DNA of 34,700 nt from contig JAQAJI010000020.1 of assembly GCA_028278665.1 (NCBI GenBank), positions 1 to 34,700 on the forward strand, read 5' to 3'. The position numbers were made by a program, and so were the translations under genes. This document shows positions 26,177 through 34,700 of the stretch, one piece after another. Within the stretch, counting starts at the first letter, position 1; the number at the start of each line of letters is the position of its first letter. Under the pieces are notes generated by a model. The model saw only the letters and a list, made by a program, of their open reading frames with translations. It did not search any database and had not been told where the DNA came from. This stretch comes from Candidatus Rariloculus versatilis. Lineage in GTDB: Bacteria; Pseudomonadota; Gammaproteobacteria; Steroidobacterales; Rariloculaceae.

Positions 26177-27565
26177 TCAATCCGCTGCAACGCGCACATT
26201 GCCGCTCTTGAGCGCCTGTTGCAGCAGGCGCGGCAGTCCCTGAAAGCTGCCGTTGGACATCAGGACGACCTGGTCGCCCCGGACAAGGTCTCCGGTCAGG
26301 CGCTCGAGCAGCGCCCCGACATCCCGTTCCACGGCCAGCTTGTCGCCGAGCGTCTCAAACGCCGACTCGGGGTCCCACTCCAGTTGCTCCGACGCGAGCA
26401 TGAACACGCGGTCGGCATCGTCGAAGGCATTTCTGAGCGCGGCCTCGTGGACGCCCATGCGCATCGAGTTCGAGCGCGCCTCAAAGACGGCCACGATCCG
26501 GCGGTTCGAATTCTGGGTCCTGAGCGCGGACAGCGTGGTGGCGATCGCCGTCGGGTGATGGGCGAAATCCTCGTATACGGAAACCGCCTGATAGACGCCG
26601 CGCTTCTCAAGTCTGCGTTTGACGCCCTGAAACTGCGACAGCGCCTCGAGCGCCAGTTCCACGCTGACCCCCGCATGCACGGCCGCACTGATCGCGGCGA
26701 GCGCATTCTCGAGGTTGTGCGATCCGATCAGCGCCCAGCCCGTCTGCCCGACCTTCTCGCCGCGCCGATACACGCTGAACCTCGACTTGGCGCCGACGAG
26801 ATCGTAATTCGCCGACCAGGTGGCCTCGGGGTCGCGGGCGCTGAAGGTCTCCACGGGCGTCCAGGCGCCTACCGAGAGCAGCTCGGCGATGTTGGGATCC
26901 TGACCGTTGACGGTAATCAGCCCACGGCCGGGTATCGTTCGCAGCAATAGCTGGAACTGCCCAAGAATCGCATTGAGGTTCGGATAGATGTCCGCGTGAT
27001 CGAACTCGATATTTGTGATCGCCAGCGTGCGCGGCCGGTAGTGAACGAACTTGGCGCGCTTGTCGAAGAACGCCGTGTCGTACTCGTCCGCTTCGACGAC
27101 GAAGTATTTCGATCTGCCGAGGTGCGCCGACATCGAGAAATTCCTCGGCACGCCGCCGACCAGGAAGCCCGGGTCGAGCCCGGCATAGTCGAGAATCCAG
27201 GCCAGCATGCTCGTCGTCGTGGTCTTGCCGTGGGTTCCGGCCACCGCGAAGACCCATTTGTCCCTGAGGACGTTCGCGGCGAGCCATTCCGGCCCCGAGT
27301 AGTAGGGCAGGCCCGACTCGAGCAATGCCTCGACCGCGGGATTGCCCCGGCTCATCACGTTGCCGACGAGGACGCAGTCGAGGTCTCTCGTGAGCTGCGC
27401 CTCGTCGTATCCCTCGTGCAGGCGGATTCCGAGCTTTCTGAGCTGGGTGTTCATCGGGGGATAGACGTTCTCGTCGGAACCCGAGACCTGGTGCCCCGCC
27501 GCCTTCGCGAGCGCCGCCACGCCGCCCATGAAGGTGCCGCAGATACCGAGAATGTGGATGCGCAT
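26177..27565 (-). CDS. mpl: UDP-N-acetylmuramate:L-Ala-gamma-D-Glu-meso-DAP ligase
   Basis: Peptidoglycan recycling enzyme: joins the recovered murein tripeptide to UDP-MurNAc using ATP. It has 462 residues, matching E. coli Mpl. The N-terminus IHILGICGTFMGGVAALA (3-20) distinguishes Mpl from MurC; the ATP site is GTHGKTTT (110-117), and EADEYDTAFFDKRAKFVHY and YEDFAHHPTAI are typical Mpl/Mur ligase blocks. The ATG 27565 overlaps the TGA of the upstream membrane-protein gene (TGATG), so translation is coupled. It depends on outside supply of tripeptide through permeases not in this window. Confidence 0.97.
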   Translation of the reverse strand: MRIHILGICGTFMGGVAALAKAAGHQVSGSDENVYPPMNTQLRKLGIRLHEGYDEAQLTRDLDCVLVGNVMSRGNPAVEALLESGLPYYSGPEWLAANVLRDKWVFAVAGTHGKTTTTSMLAWILDYAGLDPGFLVGGVPRNFSMSAHLGRSKYFVVEADEYDTAFFDKRAKFVHYRPRTLAITNIEFDHADIYPNLNAILGQFQLLLRTIPGRGLITVNGQDPNIAELLSVGAWTPVETFSARDPEATWSANYDLVGAKSRFSVYRRGEKVGQTGWALIGSHNLENALAAISAAVHAGVSVELALEALSQFQGVKRRLEKRGVYQAVSVYEDFAHHPTAIATTLSALRTQNSNRRIVAVFEARSNSMRMGVHEAALRNAFDDADRVFMLASEQLEWDPESAFETLGDKLAVERDVGALLERLTGDLVRGDQVVLMSNGSFQGLPRLLQQALKSGNVRVAAD

Positions 27566-28092
27566 CAGCCGGGCAAGGCCGAAGCCGCCGAGAATGCACT
27601 CTGCACGAAAATCGAAACCATGATGTACGGTATCACGATCAATAGACCCGTCATGTACGGCCGATCCAGAGCGCGTGCGAGCACGAATGCGGCCACATCG
27701 ATCGACCACAGGAAGAGCGCCACGGTGAGCAGGGCCGGTAGCGTTGCGAGGCTTTCCGCGGCCTGCGCCGCGGCGGTCCACGCCGCGATCGGTATGCCGA
27801 GCAGGTTGAAAAAAGTGTCAACGCCGAGGAGCGCCGTCGCCGTCTGCACAAAGCGGCTGCGAAACTTGACGACTTCCAGTATCAGCCAGACGTAGCCGAG
27901 GTAGAGAACGCAGTTGAACACGAACAGCAGCGCCGCAGTGGTATCGAGGGCATCGGCGCTGGACAGCAGCGTGGCTCCGGCGAGCAGGTACGCTGCGAGC
28001 ACGATCCTGAAGAAAAGCGGCGACGCCGGCAGCGACTCCGGTCCGCGGCGGTGCAGCGCAATCTCGACGAATGCAGCCGCTAGACGCCACAC
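27565..28092 (-). CDS. Small five-helix inner-membrane protein of unknown function
   Basis: 175 residues with about five predicted membrane helices: FFRIVLAAYLLAGATLL (26-42), ALLFVFNCVLYLGYVWLIL (53-71), a helix around DTFFNLLGIPIAAW, LPALLTVALFLWSIDVAAF, and MTGLLIVIPYIMVSIFV near the C-terminus. It resembles YIP1-like small membrane proteins in layout, but I cannot place it in a named family with certainty. Start: GTG 28092, with GGAG 10 bases upstream; longer frames run antisense through rnd. It overlaps mpl by TGATG, a tight coupling that hints at a role linked to murein recycling or the envelope (inference). Confidence 0.75.
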   Translation of the reverse strand: MWRLAAAFVEIALHRRGPESLPASPLFFRIVLAAYLLAGATLLSSADALDTTAALLFVFNCVLYLGYVWLILEVVKFRSRFVQTATALLGVDTFFNLLGIPIAAWTAAAQAAESLATLPALLTVALFLWSIDVAAFVLARALDRPYMTGLLIVIPYIMVSIFVQSAFSAASALPG

Positions 28093-28120
28093 GTGTACAG
28101 GGCTCCGGGGATCACCTCGG

Positions 28121-28128
28121 CATAATAT
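28121..28128. promoter_or_regulatory. AT-rich promoter-like core between divergent genes
   Basis: CATAATAT is the most AT-rich point of the 147-base gap between rnd and the membrane-protein gene. On the minus strand it gives TATTAT 30 bases before the GTG at 28092; on the plus strand it gives CATAAT or TAATAT for rnd. The -35 regions are weak on both strands. Confidence 0.3.
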
Positions 28129-28239
28129 CCGATGTTGCCGGCATCGGTAACGCGCCGAGCTCGGCAGCGAGTGGCAGAAACCCGCGTCGCGCCGAGACCG
28201 GCGAGGCGTCCGTCTGACAATGCGAGAGGAACGAAAACA

Positions 28240-29403
28240 TTGAACATACTTGAGCGACGTGCAAAGCAGTTCAGACGGGGGGGCATCGCGCGTCGACTGC
28301 AGCGCGGCGTCTGCCGCGGGCGCCCGGACTTGCTGGTAAGCGACACGGGCACGCTGAGCGAGCTCGCCGAGTCGCTTGCCGCGGCTCCGATCGTCGCGGT
28401 CGATACGGAATTCGTACGCGAGAGTACCTATTTCCCCACGCTCTGCCTCGTCCAGCTCGCGACCGACCAGGTCACGGCCTGCGTCGATTGCCTGGCGGAC
28501 CTCGACCTCGAACCGCTGCTCGAAGTGCTGCTCGCACCGGGGCGAAGCTGGGTGTTGCACAGCGCCCGGCAGGACCTCGAGGTGCTGTGGCATCGGTTCG
28601 CCCGACAGCCGTCGCGGCTGCTCGACACGCAGGTCGCCGCGGCGCTTGTCGGCTTTGCGCCGCAGCTCGGGCTGCGTGACCTCGTCGCCGAAACACTGGG
28701 CGTCCGGCTCGACAAGAGCCACACGCGTACGGACTGGCGGCGGCGTCCTCTGGCGGATGCGGCGTTGAGCTACGCGCTCGCCGACGTCCGATACCTGCTG
28801 CCTGCCTGGGAGCGGCTCCGCGCAAGGCTCGTGGAACTGGAGCGCCTGGAGTGGTTCGAGGAGGATACCGGGCGCCTGGTCGAAACGCTGCCGGTTTCCG
28901 ACGCAGGGATGTTGCTCGAACGCATGCGCAGTACAGCGGCCCTGAACGCCGATGCGCGTGCCGCGGCGTACGCTCTCGTCCGCTGGCGCGAGAACAGGGC
29001 GCGCGAACTGGATCGTCCCAGGCGCTGGATTCTGGCCGACGAACTCGTGATCCGCATCGCCCGGTCCATGCCGCAAACGATGGCGCAACTGCGTGCCGTG
29101 CCCGAGCTGCCGGCTCGGCTCGCGGCTCGATCCGGCCGCGCGATGCTTGAAGCGATCGAGGCGTCGCGGTCACCGGAGCTGCGTCGCGAAGCCGACAGGG
29201 CCCTCCCTGGCGCGAAGCCCGACCAGAATCAACTCAAGGCGCTGCAAGCGCTCGTCAGGGAACGCGCCGGGCAACTCGGCATTCACCCCGAAGTGCTGGC
29301 TACGCGGCGCGAACTCAGCGCTCTGGCCGCCGGGCTTGCTCCGGCGACTCTCGAGGACGGCTGGCGCGCCGCCGTTCTGAAGCGTACGCCGGACGGATCC
29401 TGA
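28240..29403 (+). CDS. rnd: Ribonuclease D
   Basis: 3'-5' exoribonuclease of the DEDDy group, which trims tRNA precursors and other small RNAs. It has 387 residues from TTG 28240 (E. coli 375). The active site is complete: D55 and E57 (VDTEFVRES), D112 (HSARQDLEVL), and Y178/D182 (SYALADVRYLL). Two HRDC-like helical regions follow (about 215-385). The TTG was chosen because AGAGGA lies about 9 bases upstream and the length fits; an open frame reaching 28132 is possible but reads as non-coding. The stop is 9 bases from the end of convergent adk. Confidence 0.92.
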   Translation: MNILERRAKQFRRGGIARRLQRGVCRGRPDLLVSDTGTLSELAESLAAAPIVAVDTEFVRESTYFPTLCLVQLATDQVTACVDCLADLDLEPLLEVLLAPGRSWVLHSARQDLEVLWHRFARQPSRLLDTQVAAALVGFAPQLGLRDLVAETLGVRLDKSHTRTDWRRRPLADAALSYALADVRYLLPAWERLRARLVELERLEWFEEDTGRLVETLPVSDAGMLLERMRSTAALNADARAAAYALVRWRENRARELDRPRRWILADELVIRIARSMPQTMAQLRAVPELPARLAARSGRAMLEAIEASRSPELRREADRALPGAKPDQNQLKALQALVRERAGQLGIHPEVLATRRELSALAAGLAPATLEDGWRAAVLKRTPDGS

Positions 29404-29412
29404 GGAGTTGTT

Positions 29413-30060
29413 CTAGGCGAGCCCGAGGCTCGTGCGCAGCCGTGCGTAAATCTCCTCGATGGCCCCTTCGGCCGCCACGCTCTTCAGCAAACTGCGGCGG
29501 CGATAGTATTCGATGAGCGGCTCCGTCTGCCGCGCATAGACCGCGAGCCGGTTGCCGATCGCTTCCTCGTTGTCGTCATCGCGCTGCAGCAGCTCGCCTC
29601 CCGCTTCGAGGCAGGCGTCGATCTCTTCGGGCGGCGAAAAATGGATGTTGAGGAGCTTCCCGGTCGTCGAGCAGGTGCGCCGCCCGGTCAGCCGCTTCAT
29701 GAGCACGTCGCTGCCCACGTCCATGAGTATCGCGGCGTCGAGTCCGATGCCGAGTTCGCCGAGCACGGCATTGAGATCCTCCGCCTGCGCGAGAGTCCGT
29801 GGATAGCCGTCGAGAATGAAGCCGCTCGCCGCGTCCGCCTCGCCCAGGCGCTCCTTGATCATTGCAGAGACGAGCTCGTCGGACACGAGTTCGCCGGACT
29901 CCATGACGGATTTCGCGACAAGGCCGAGTTCGGTACCTTCGGCAACCGCGGTTCGCAAAAGATCGCCGGTCGATATCTGCGGCACGCCGCGCTCGGCCTG
30001 AAGCAGCTTCGCCTGCGTGCCCTTCCCCGATCCGGGAGCCCCGAGCATGACGATGCGCAT
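29413..30060 (-). CDS. adk: Adenylate kinase (long form, atypical LID)
   Basis: Interconverts ATP + AMP with 2 ADP. It has 215 residues. The P-loop is GAPGSGKGTQ (7-16), the AMP-binding part has STGDLLR (30-36) and LDGYPRTLAQAE (83-94), and the long-form LID spans about 122-163. The four LID positions that hold zinc in Gram-positive enzymes (C, C, C, C/D) or a polar network in E. coli (H126, S129, D146, T149) are C130, T133, C150 and A153 here, an intermediate state listed as a finding. The ATG 30060 is at the family start. It is divergent from pfp. Confidence 0.97.
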   Translation of the reverse strand: MRIVMLGAPGSGKGTQAKLLQAERGVPQISTGDLLRTAVAEGTELGLVAKSVMESGELVSDELVSAMIKERLGEADAASGFILDGYPRTLAQAEDLNAVLGELGIGLDAAILMDVGSDVLMKRLTGRRTCSTTGKLLNIHFSPPEEIDACLEAGGELLQRDDDNEEAIGNRLAVYARQTEPLIEYYRRRSLLKSVAAEGAIEEIYARLRTSLGLA

Positions 30061-30228
30061 CTGGTGTGTCCCCCGGGCGTCTGTGCAATCGCGAGGCGGT
30101 AAAACTAACGGCCGCAACCAGGCTCGTCAATCGACGGCCGGGAGGCGTTTTGGTAGCGGAACGGACCTGCCGGTCTGCTATTCTGCGCCCCCACGGCCGC
30201 AGGGAGGCCGGGCTGTTCGGGAGAGACC

Positions 30229-31491
30229 GTGAAACAGAATGCTTTCTACGCCCAGTCGGGCGGAGTGACCTCGGTCATCAACGCGAGCGCCTGCGGCGTC
30301 ATCGAGACGGCGCGCAAGCGCCGCGACAGGATCGGCAAGGTCCTCGCCGGGCGCAACGGCATTATCGGCGCCCTGACTGAAGACCTCATCGATACGAGCG
30401 CGGAACCGGCGAGCGCCATCGCGGCACTGAGACATACCCCCGGCGGCGCCTTCGGCTCGGCGCGCTACAAGCTAAGGAAGATCGAGGACAGCACGGCGGA
30501 GTACGAACGCCTGATCGAAGTGTTTCGCGCTCACGATATCGGCTACTTCTTCTACAACGGCGGCGGCGACTCGATGGATACCGCGCACAAGGTGTCGTCG
30601 ATCGGCCGTCGCCTGGGCTACCCGGTGACCTGCATGGGGATTCCGAAGACCGTCGACAACGACTTGCCCGCGACCGACAACTGCCCGGGTTTCGGCTCCG
30701 TGGCCAAGTACATCGCCGTCTCGACGATGGAGGCCGCACTCGATGTCGAGTCGATGGCCAGGACCTCGACGAAGGTCTTCATTCTCGAGGTCATGGGCCG
30801 GCACGCCGGGTGGATCGCGGCCGCGGGCGGCCTCGCGGGGTCGGGCCCGTCGCAAGCCCCGCACCTCATCCTCTTTCCCGAGATTCCGTTCGATCGCAGC
30901 GCGTTCCTGGCCAGGGTCAGCGACTGCGTGGCGCGAAACGAGTATTGCGTTATCGTCGCCTCCGAAGGCGCCCGCCTCGCCGACGGCACCTTCCTGGCCG
31001 ACAGCGGTACTCGCGACGCCTTTGGCCACGCGCAGCTCGGCGGCGTCGCTTCCGTGATTGCGAACCTCGTCAGAAGCGAACTCGGCTACAAATACCACTA
31101 TGCGATCGCCGACTACCTGCAGCGGTCCGCGCGCCACATTTCCGCGGCCGTCGATGTCGAGCAGGCCTACGCGGTAGGCCGAAAGGCCGTCGAATTCGCG
31201 CTCGAAGGCGAAAACGCCATCATGCCTACCATCGTGCGCGAGGCCGACGAACCTTACCGCTGGACGATCGGCAAGGTCGCGCTCGGCCGCGTCGCCAACC
31301 GCGAGAAGAAGCTGCCGCGACACTACATCAGCGCCGACGGGTTTTCGATCACCGGCCGTTGCCGGCGCTATCTCGCGCCCCTCGTTCAGGGCGAAGATTA
31401 CCCGCCGTACAAGGATGGCCTGCCTTGCTACGCGACGCTTCGAAACGAGCCCGTCGCCCGGCGGCTGGATACCGCCTTTGTGATAGACTGA
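30229..31491 (+). CDS. pfp: PPi-dependent 6-phosphofructokinase
   Basis: Reversible phosphorylation of fructose 6-phosphate with pyrophosphate in place of ATP. It has 420 residues. The two PPi markers are present: Asp D114 in GGGDS (111-115), where ATP enzymes have Gly in GGDGS, and Lys K140 in PKTVDND (139-145), where ATP enzymes have Gly in PGTIDND. Also MGRHAGWIA. Start: GTG 30229 with GGGAG just upstream. hppA follows in the same direction after 171 bases; pfp with a H+-pyrophosphatase gene is a known pair in methanotrophs such as Methylococcus. The enzyme can run in glycolysis and gluconeogenesis. Confidence 0.95.
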   Translation: MKQNAFYAQSGGVTSVINASACGVIETARKRRDRIGKVLAGRNGIIGALTEDLIDTSAEPASAIAALRHTPGGAFGSARYKLRKIEDSTAEYERLIEVFRAHDIGYFFYNGGGDSMDTAHKVSSIGRRLGYPVTCMGIPKTVDNDLPATDNCPGFGSVAKYIAVSTMEAALDVESMARTSTKVFILEVMGRHAGWIAAAGGLAGSGPSQAPHLILFPEIPFDRSAFLARVSDCVARNEYCVIVASEGARLADGTFLADSGTRDAFGHAQLGGVASVIANLVRSELGYKYHYAIADYLQRSARHISAAVDVEQAYAVGRKAVEFALEGENAIMPTIVREADEPYRWTIGKVALGRVANREKKLPRHYISADGFSITGRCRRYLAPLVQGEDYPPYKDGLPCYATLRNEPVARRLDTAFVID

Positions 31492-31504
31492 CGCGCTTCG
31501 CGCG
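31492..31504 (+). repeat. Small perfect hairpin right after pfp
   Basis: CGCGC-TTC-GCGCG, a 5-bp stem with a 3-base loop, starts at the base after the pfp stop. No T-run follows. It may stabilise the 3' end of the pfp message or slow polymerase between pfp and hppA. Confidence 0.3.
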
Positions 31505-31565
31505 GCCGGTACGGGTCGAAAGCTGTAACAAAAACACGGACTCAGCCTTGTCGGCCGCATCCTCG

Positions 31566-31588
31566 GCCCCACCGTTCGGGGCAACGGT
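31566..31588 (+). promoter_or_regulatory. Two overlapping, mutually exclusive hairpins in the hppA leader
   Basis: GCCCC (31566-31570) pairs with GGGGC (31578-31582). ACCGTT (31571-31576) pairs with AACGGT (31583-31588) using a loop that contains the GGGGC. Both stems are perfect, and they cannot form together. They lie 75 bases before the hppA ATG, in the 171-base pfp-hppA gap. This is the shape of a simple RNA switch or attenuator, but no known riboswitch class was recognised. Confidence 0.4.
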
Positions 31589-31662
31589 TTCACAATGCAG
31601 ACGGGCCGCCTGGCCATGTCCATCGCGCGTGGGCGGTGACCGCGTAATTGGGAGGTAACGGA

Positions 31663-33744
<2,082 letters not shown>

Positions 33745-34116
33745 GCGCACGCGGGACAAGCCCGGACGGATTCGGCCGCCGAGGTGTGACGCGGGGTTCC
33801 GCCAGGGGCTGCCCGGAGCCTCAACGCCAACCCGCCCGGCCACCGGAAGCCGCCGCCGGCGACGGATCCGGGCGCGTGTGCTGGCCGCTGCCGCTGCCGC
33901 CGCCTCGCTACCCGCCCGCAGCACGAGTGCCGCTCCGGGTGGGCAGCTTGCACCGGCCGCGCGGTGGCCGGCTCCCGGACTGCCCACTCGCCTACCGGGT
34001 TTTATCCGGCATTAACGACATTTCTTTAGACTCCGCGTTGTCCGGCTTCGCTATACTCTCTAGCCTGACTGGCCTTGCGCCGGCGGCGTAATCCACACCA
34101 CTCCACTGCACACGCG
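33745..34116. other. 372-base gap without a gene
   Basis: The first ~250 bases are very GC-rich with short CCG/GCC-rich runs and no believable reading frame. From about 34000 the DNA becomes AT-richer. A -10-like TATACT lies at 34052-34057, about 60 bases before the next start, with no good -35 at 16-18 bp. No T-rich terminator was found after hppA. Confidence 0.6.
34052..34057 (+). promoter_or_regulatory. Candidate -10 box for the PCMT-family gene
   Basis: TATACT in the AT-richer end of the gap, with the gene start at 34117. The -35 side is weak: TTTAGA sits 21 bases upstream, too far, and nothing closer fits. Confidence 0.35.
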
Positions 34117-34700
34117 ATGAACCTCGAGACGGCCCGTTCGCAGATGCTCGGGCAACAAATCAGAGCCTGGGACGTGCTCGACCAGCGCGTGCTCGATGCG
34201 CTGAACCTCGTCCCGCGCGAGCAGTTCGTTCCGGAGGCCTACAGGGATGTGGCTTTCGCCGACATCGAGATCCCGCTCGGACACGGTCAGCAGATGCTGG
34301 CACCGAAGGTCGAAGGCCGGCTGCTGCAGGCGCTCAGAATCGCGCCGATCGACGAGGCACTCGTGATCGGCACCGGCAGCGGCTTCCTGACCGCCTGTCT
34401 GGCTCGCCTGGCCGAACGCGTCGTCAGCGTCGACATCTTCGCGGACTTCATCGAAACAGCCGGCGAGCGGATCGCAGACCTCGGCTTGGGCAACGTTGAA
34501 CTTGAGGTCGCCGATGCGGTCACACCCGGTGACGCAGCCGGCTTCGATGCCATAGCGATATCCGCATCGCTGCCGGTGCTCGATGAGCGCTTCGTGCGCA
34601 TGTTGCGTCCGGACGGGAGGCTTTTCGTCGTCGTCGGGCGCCCACCGATCATGGAGGCCCGGCTGATCACGATGCAACCCGGCGGTCAGTGGACCGAAGA
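34117..34700 (+). CDS. Protein-L-isoaspartate O-methyltransferase family protein (C-terminus cut)
   Basis: SAM-dependent methyltransferase of the PCMT family. 194 codons are visible and the gene runs off the window. Seen: the family N-terminus MNLETARSQMLGQQIRAWDV, REQFVPEAYRDVAFADIEIP, HGQQMLAPKVEGRLLQAL, and the SAM motif I VIGTGSGFLTACLA followed by VVSVDIF with the acidic ribose-binding residue. True repair enzymes have EIGTGSGYQ; this one reads VIGTGSGFL, like the divergent PCMT paralog often found upstream of a rhodanese and tolC in gammaproteobacteria. Whether it repairs isoaspartate is therefore open, and the symbol pcm is withheld. Confidence 0.85.
   Translation, partial: MNLETARSQMLGQQIRAWDVLDQRVLDALNLVPREQFVPEAYRDVAFADIEIPLGHGQQMLAPKVEGRLLQALRIAPIDEALVIGTGSGFLTACLARLAERVVSVDIFADFIETAGERIADLGLGNVELEVADAVTPGDAAGFDAIAISASLPVLDERFVRMLRPDGRLFVVVGRPPIMEARLITMQPGGQWTE

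Noticed and set aside
25566-26180. 204-codon minus-strand frame ending in rubredoxin
   Set aside because: Only the last 54 codons are rubredoxin; the rest overlaps hspQ in another frame and has no family resemblance.

Overview
The window looks like the chromosome of a GC-rich gammaproteobacterium. Nearly every gene has a clear gammaproteobacterial counterpart, and several blocks keep the classical order for that class: petA-petB beside a DegS protease, ibaG-murA, lptC-lptA-lptB-rpoN-hpf, tkt-gap-pgk-pyk, and a PCMT-family gene at the right edge. I see no rRNA, tRNA, CRISPR array or transposase. A genus cannot be named from the sequence alone. PPi-dependent phosphofructokinase next to a H+-pyrophosphatase recalls methylotrophic and other environmental gammaproteobacteria.

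Layout. 1-1196 (minus): cytochrome bc1 genes (petA, 5' part of petB). 1486-4967 (plus): DegS-like protease and an ABC-2 exporter. 5096-6611 (minus): ibaG-murA. 6858-12666 (plus): lptC-lptA-lptB, rpoN, hpf, a stand-alone RapZ C-terminal domain, and mgtE. 12808-21136 (minus): tkt-gap-pgk-glycerate kinase-pyk-patatin, a compact central-carbon operon. 21223-24458: an accessory segment with a Phd/VapC toxin-antitoxin pair, a decayed second copy of the tkt 5' end, an unrecognised zinc-knuckle protein with an internal repeat, and a COG3440-type HNH nuclease. 24667-30060: cpdA, rubredoxin, hspQ, mpl, a small membrane protein, rnd, adk. 30229-33744 (plus): pfp and hppA, a pyrophosphate-energy pair. 34117-end: PCMT-family methyltransferase, cut by the edge.

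How the parts fit. The lpt genes build the LPS export machine; murA and mpl make and recycle peptidoglycan; degS senses envelope stress. Carbon flow runs through tkt, gap, pgk and pyk, with glycerate entering through the MOFRL-type kinase. At the upper end the PPi-linked phosphofructokinase, with the proton-pumping pyrophosphatase, ties glycolytic flux to the PPi pool and membrane potential.

Most of the window is ordinary core genome. The best candidates for something new are the accessory segment (about 21.2-24.5 kb), above all the unrecognised 312-residue protein convergent with the HNH nuclease, and the tkt-derived direct repeat around the toxin-antitoxin cassette. Smaller oddities in core genes are a Glu at the catalytic Asp position of DegS, a half-lost zinc site (C-T-C-A) in the Adk LID, a RapZ reduced to its C-terminal domain, a perfect 13-bp inverted repeat before hpf, and alternative hairpins in the hppA leader.
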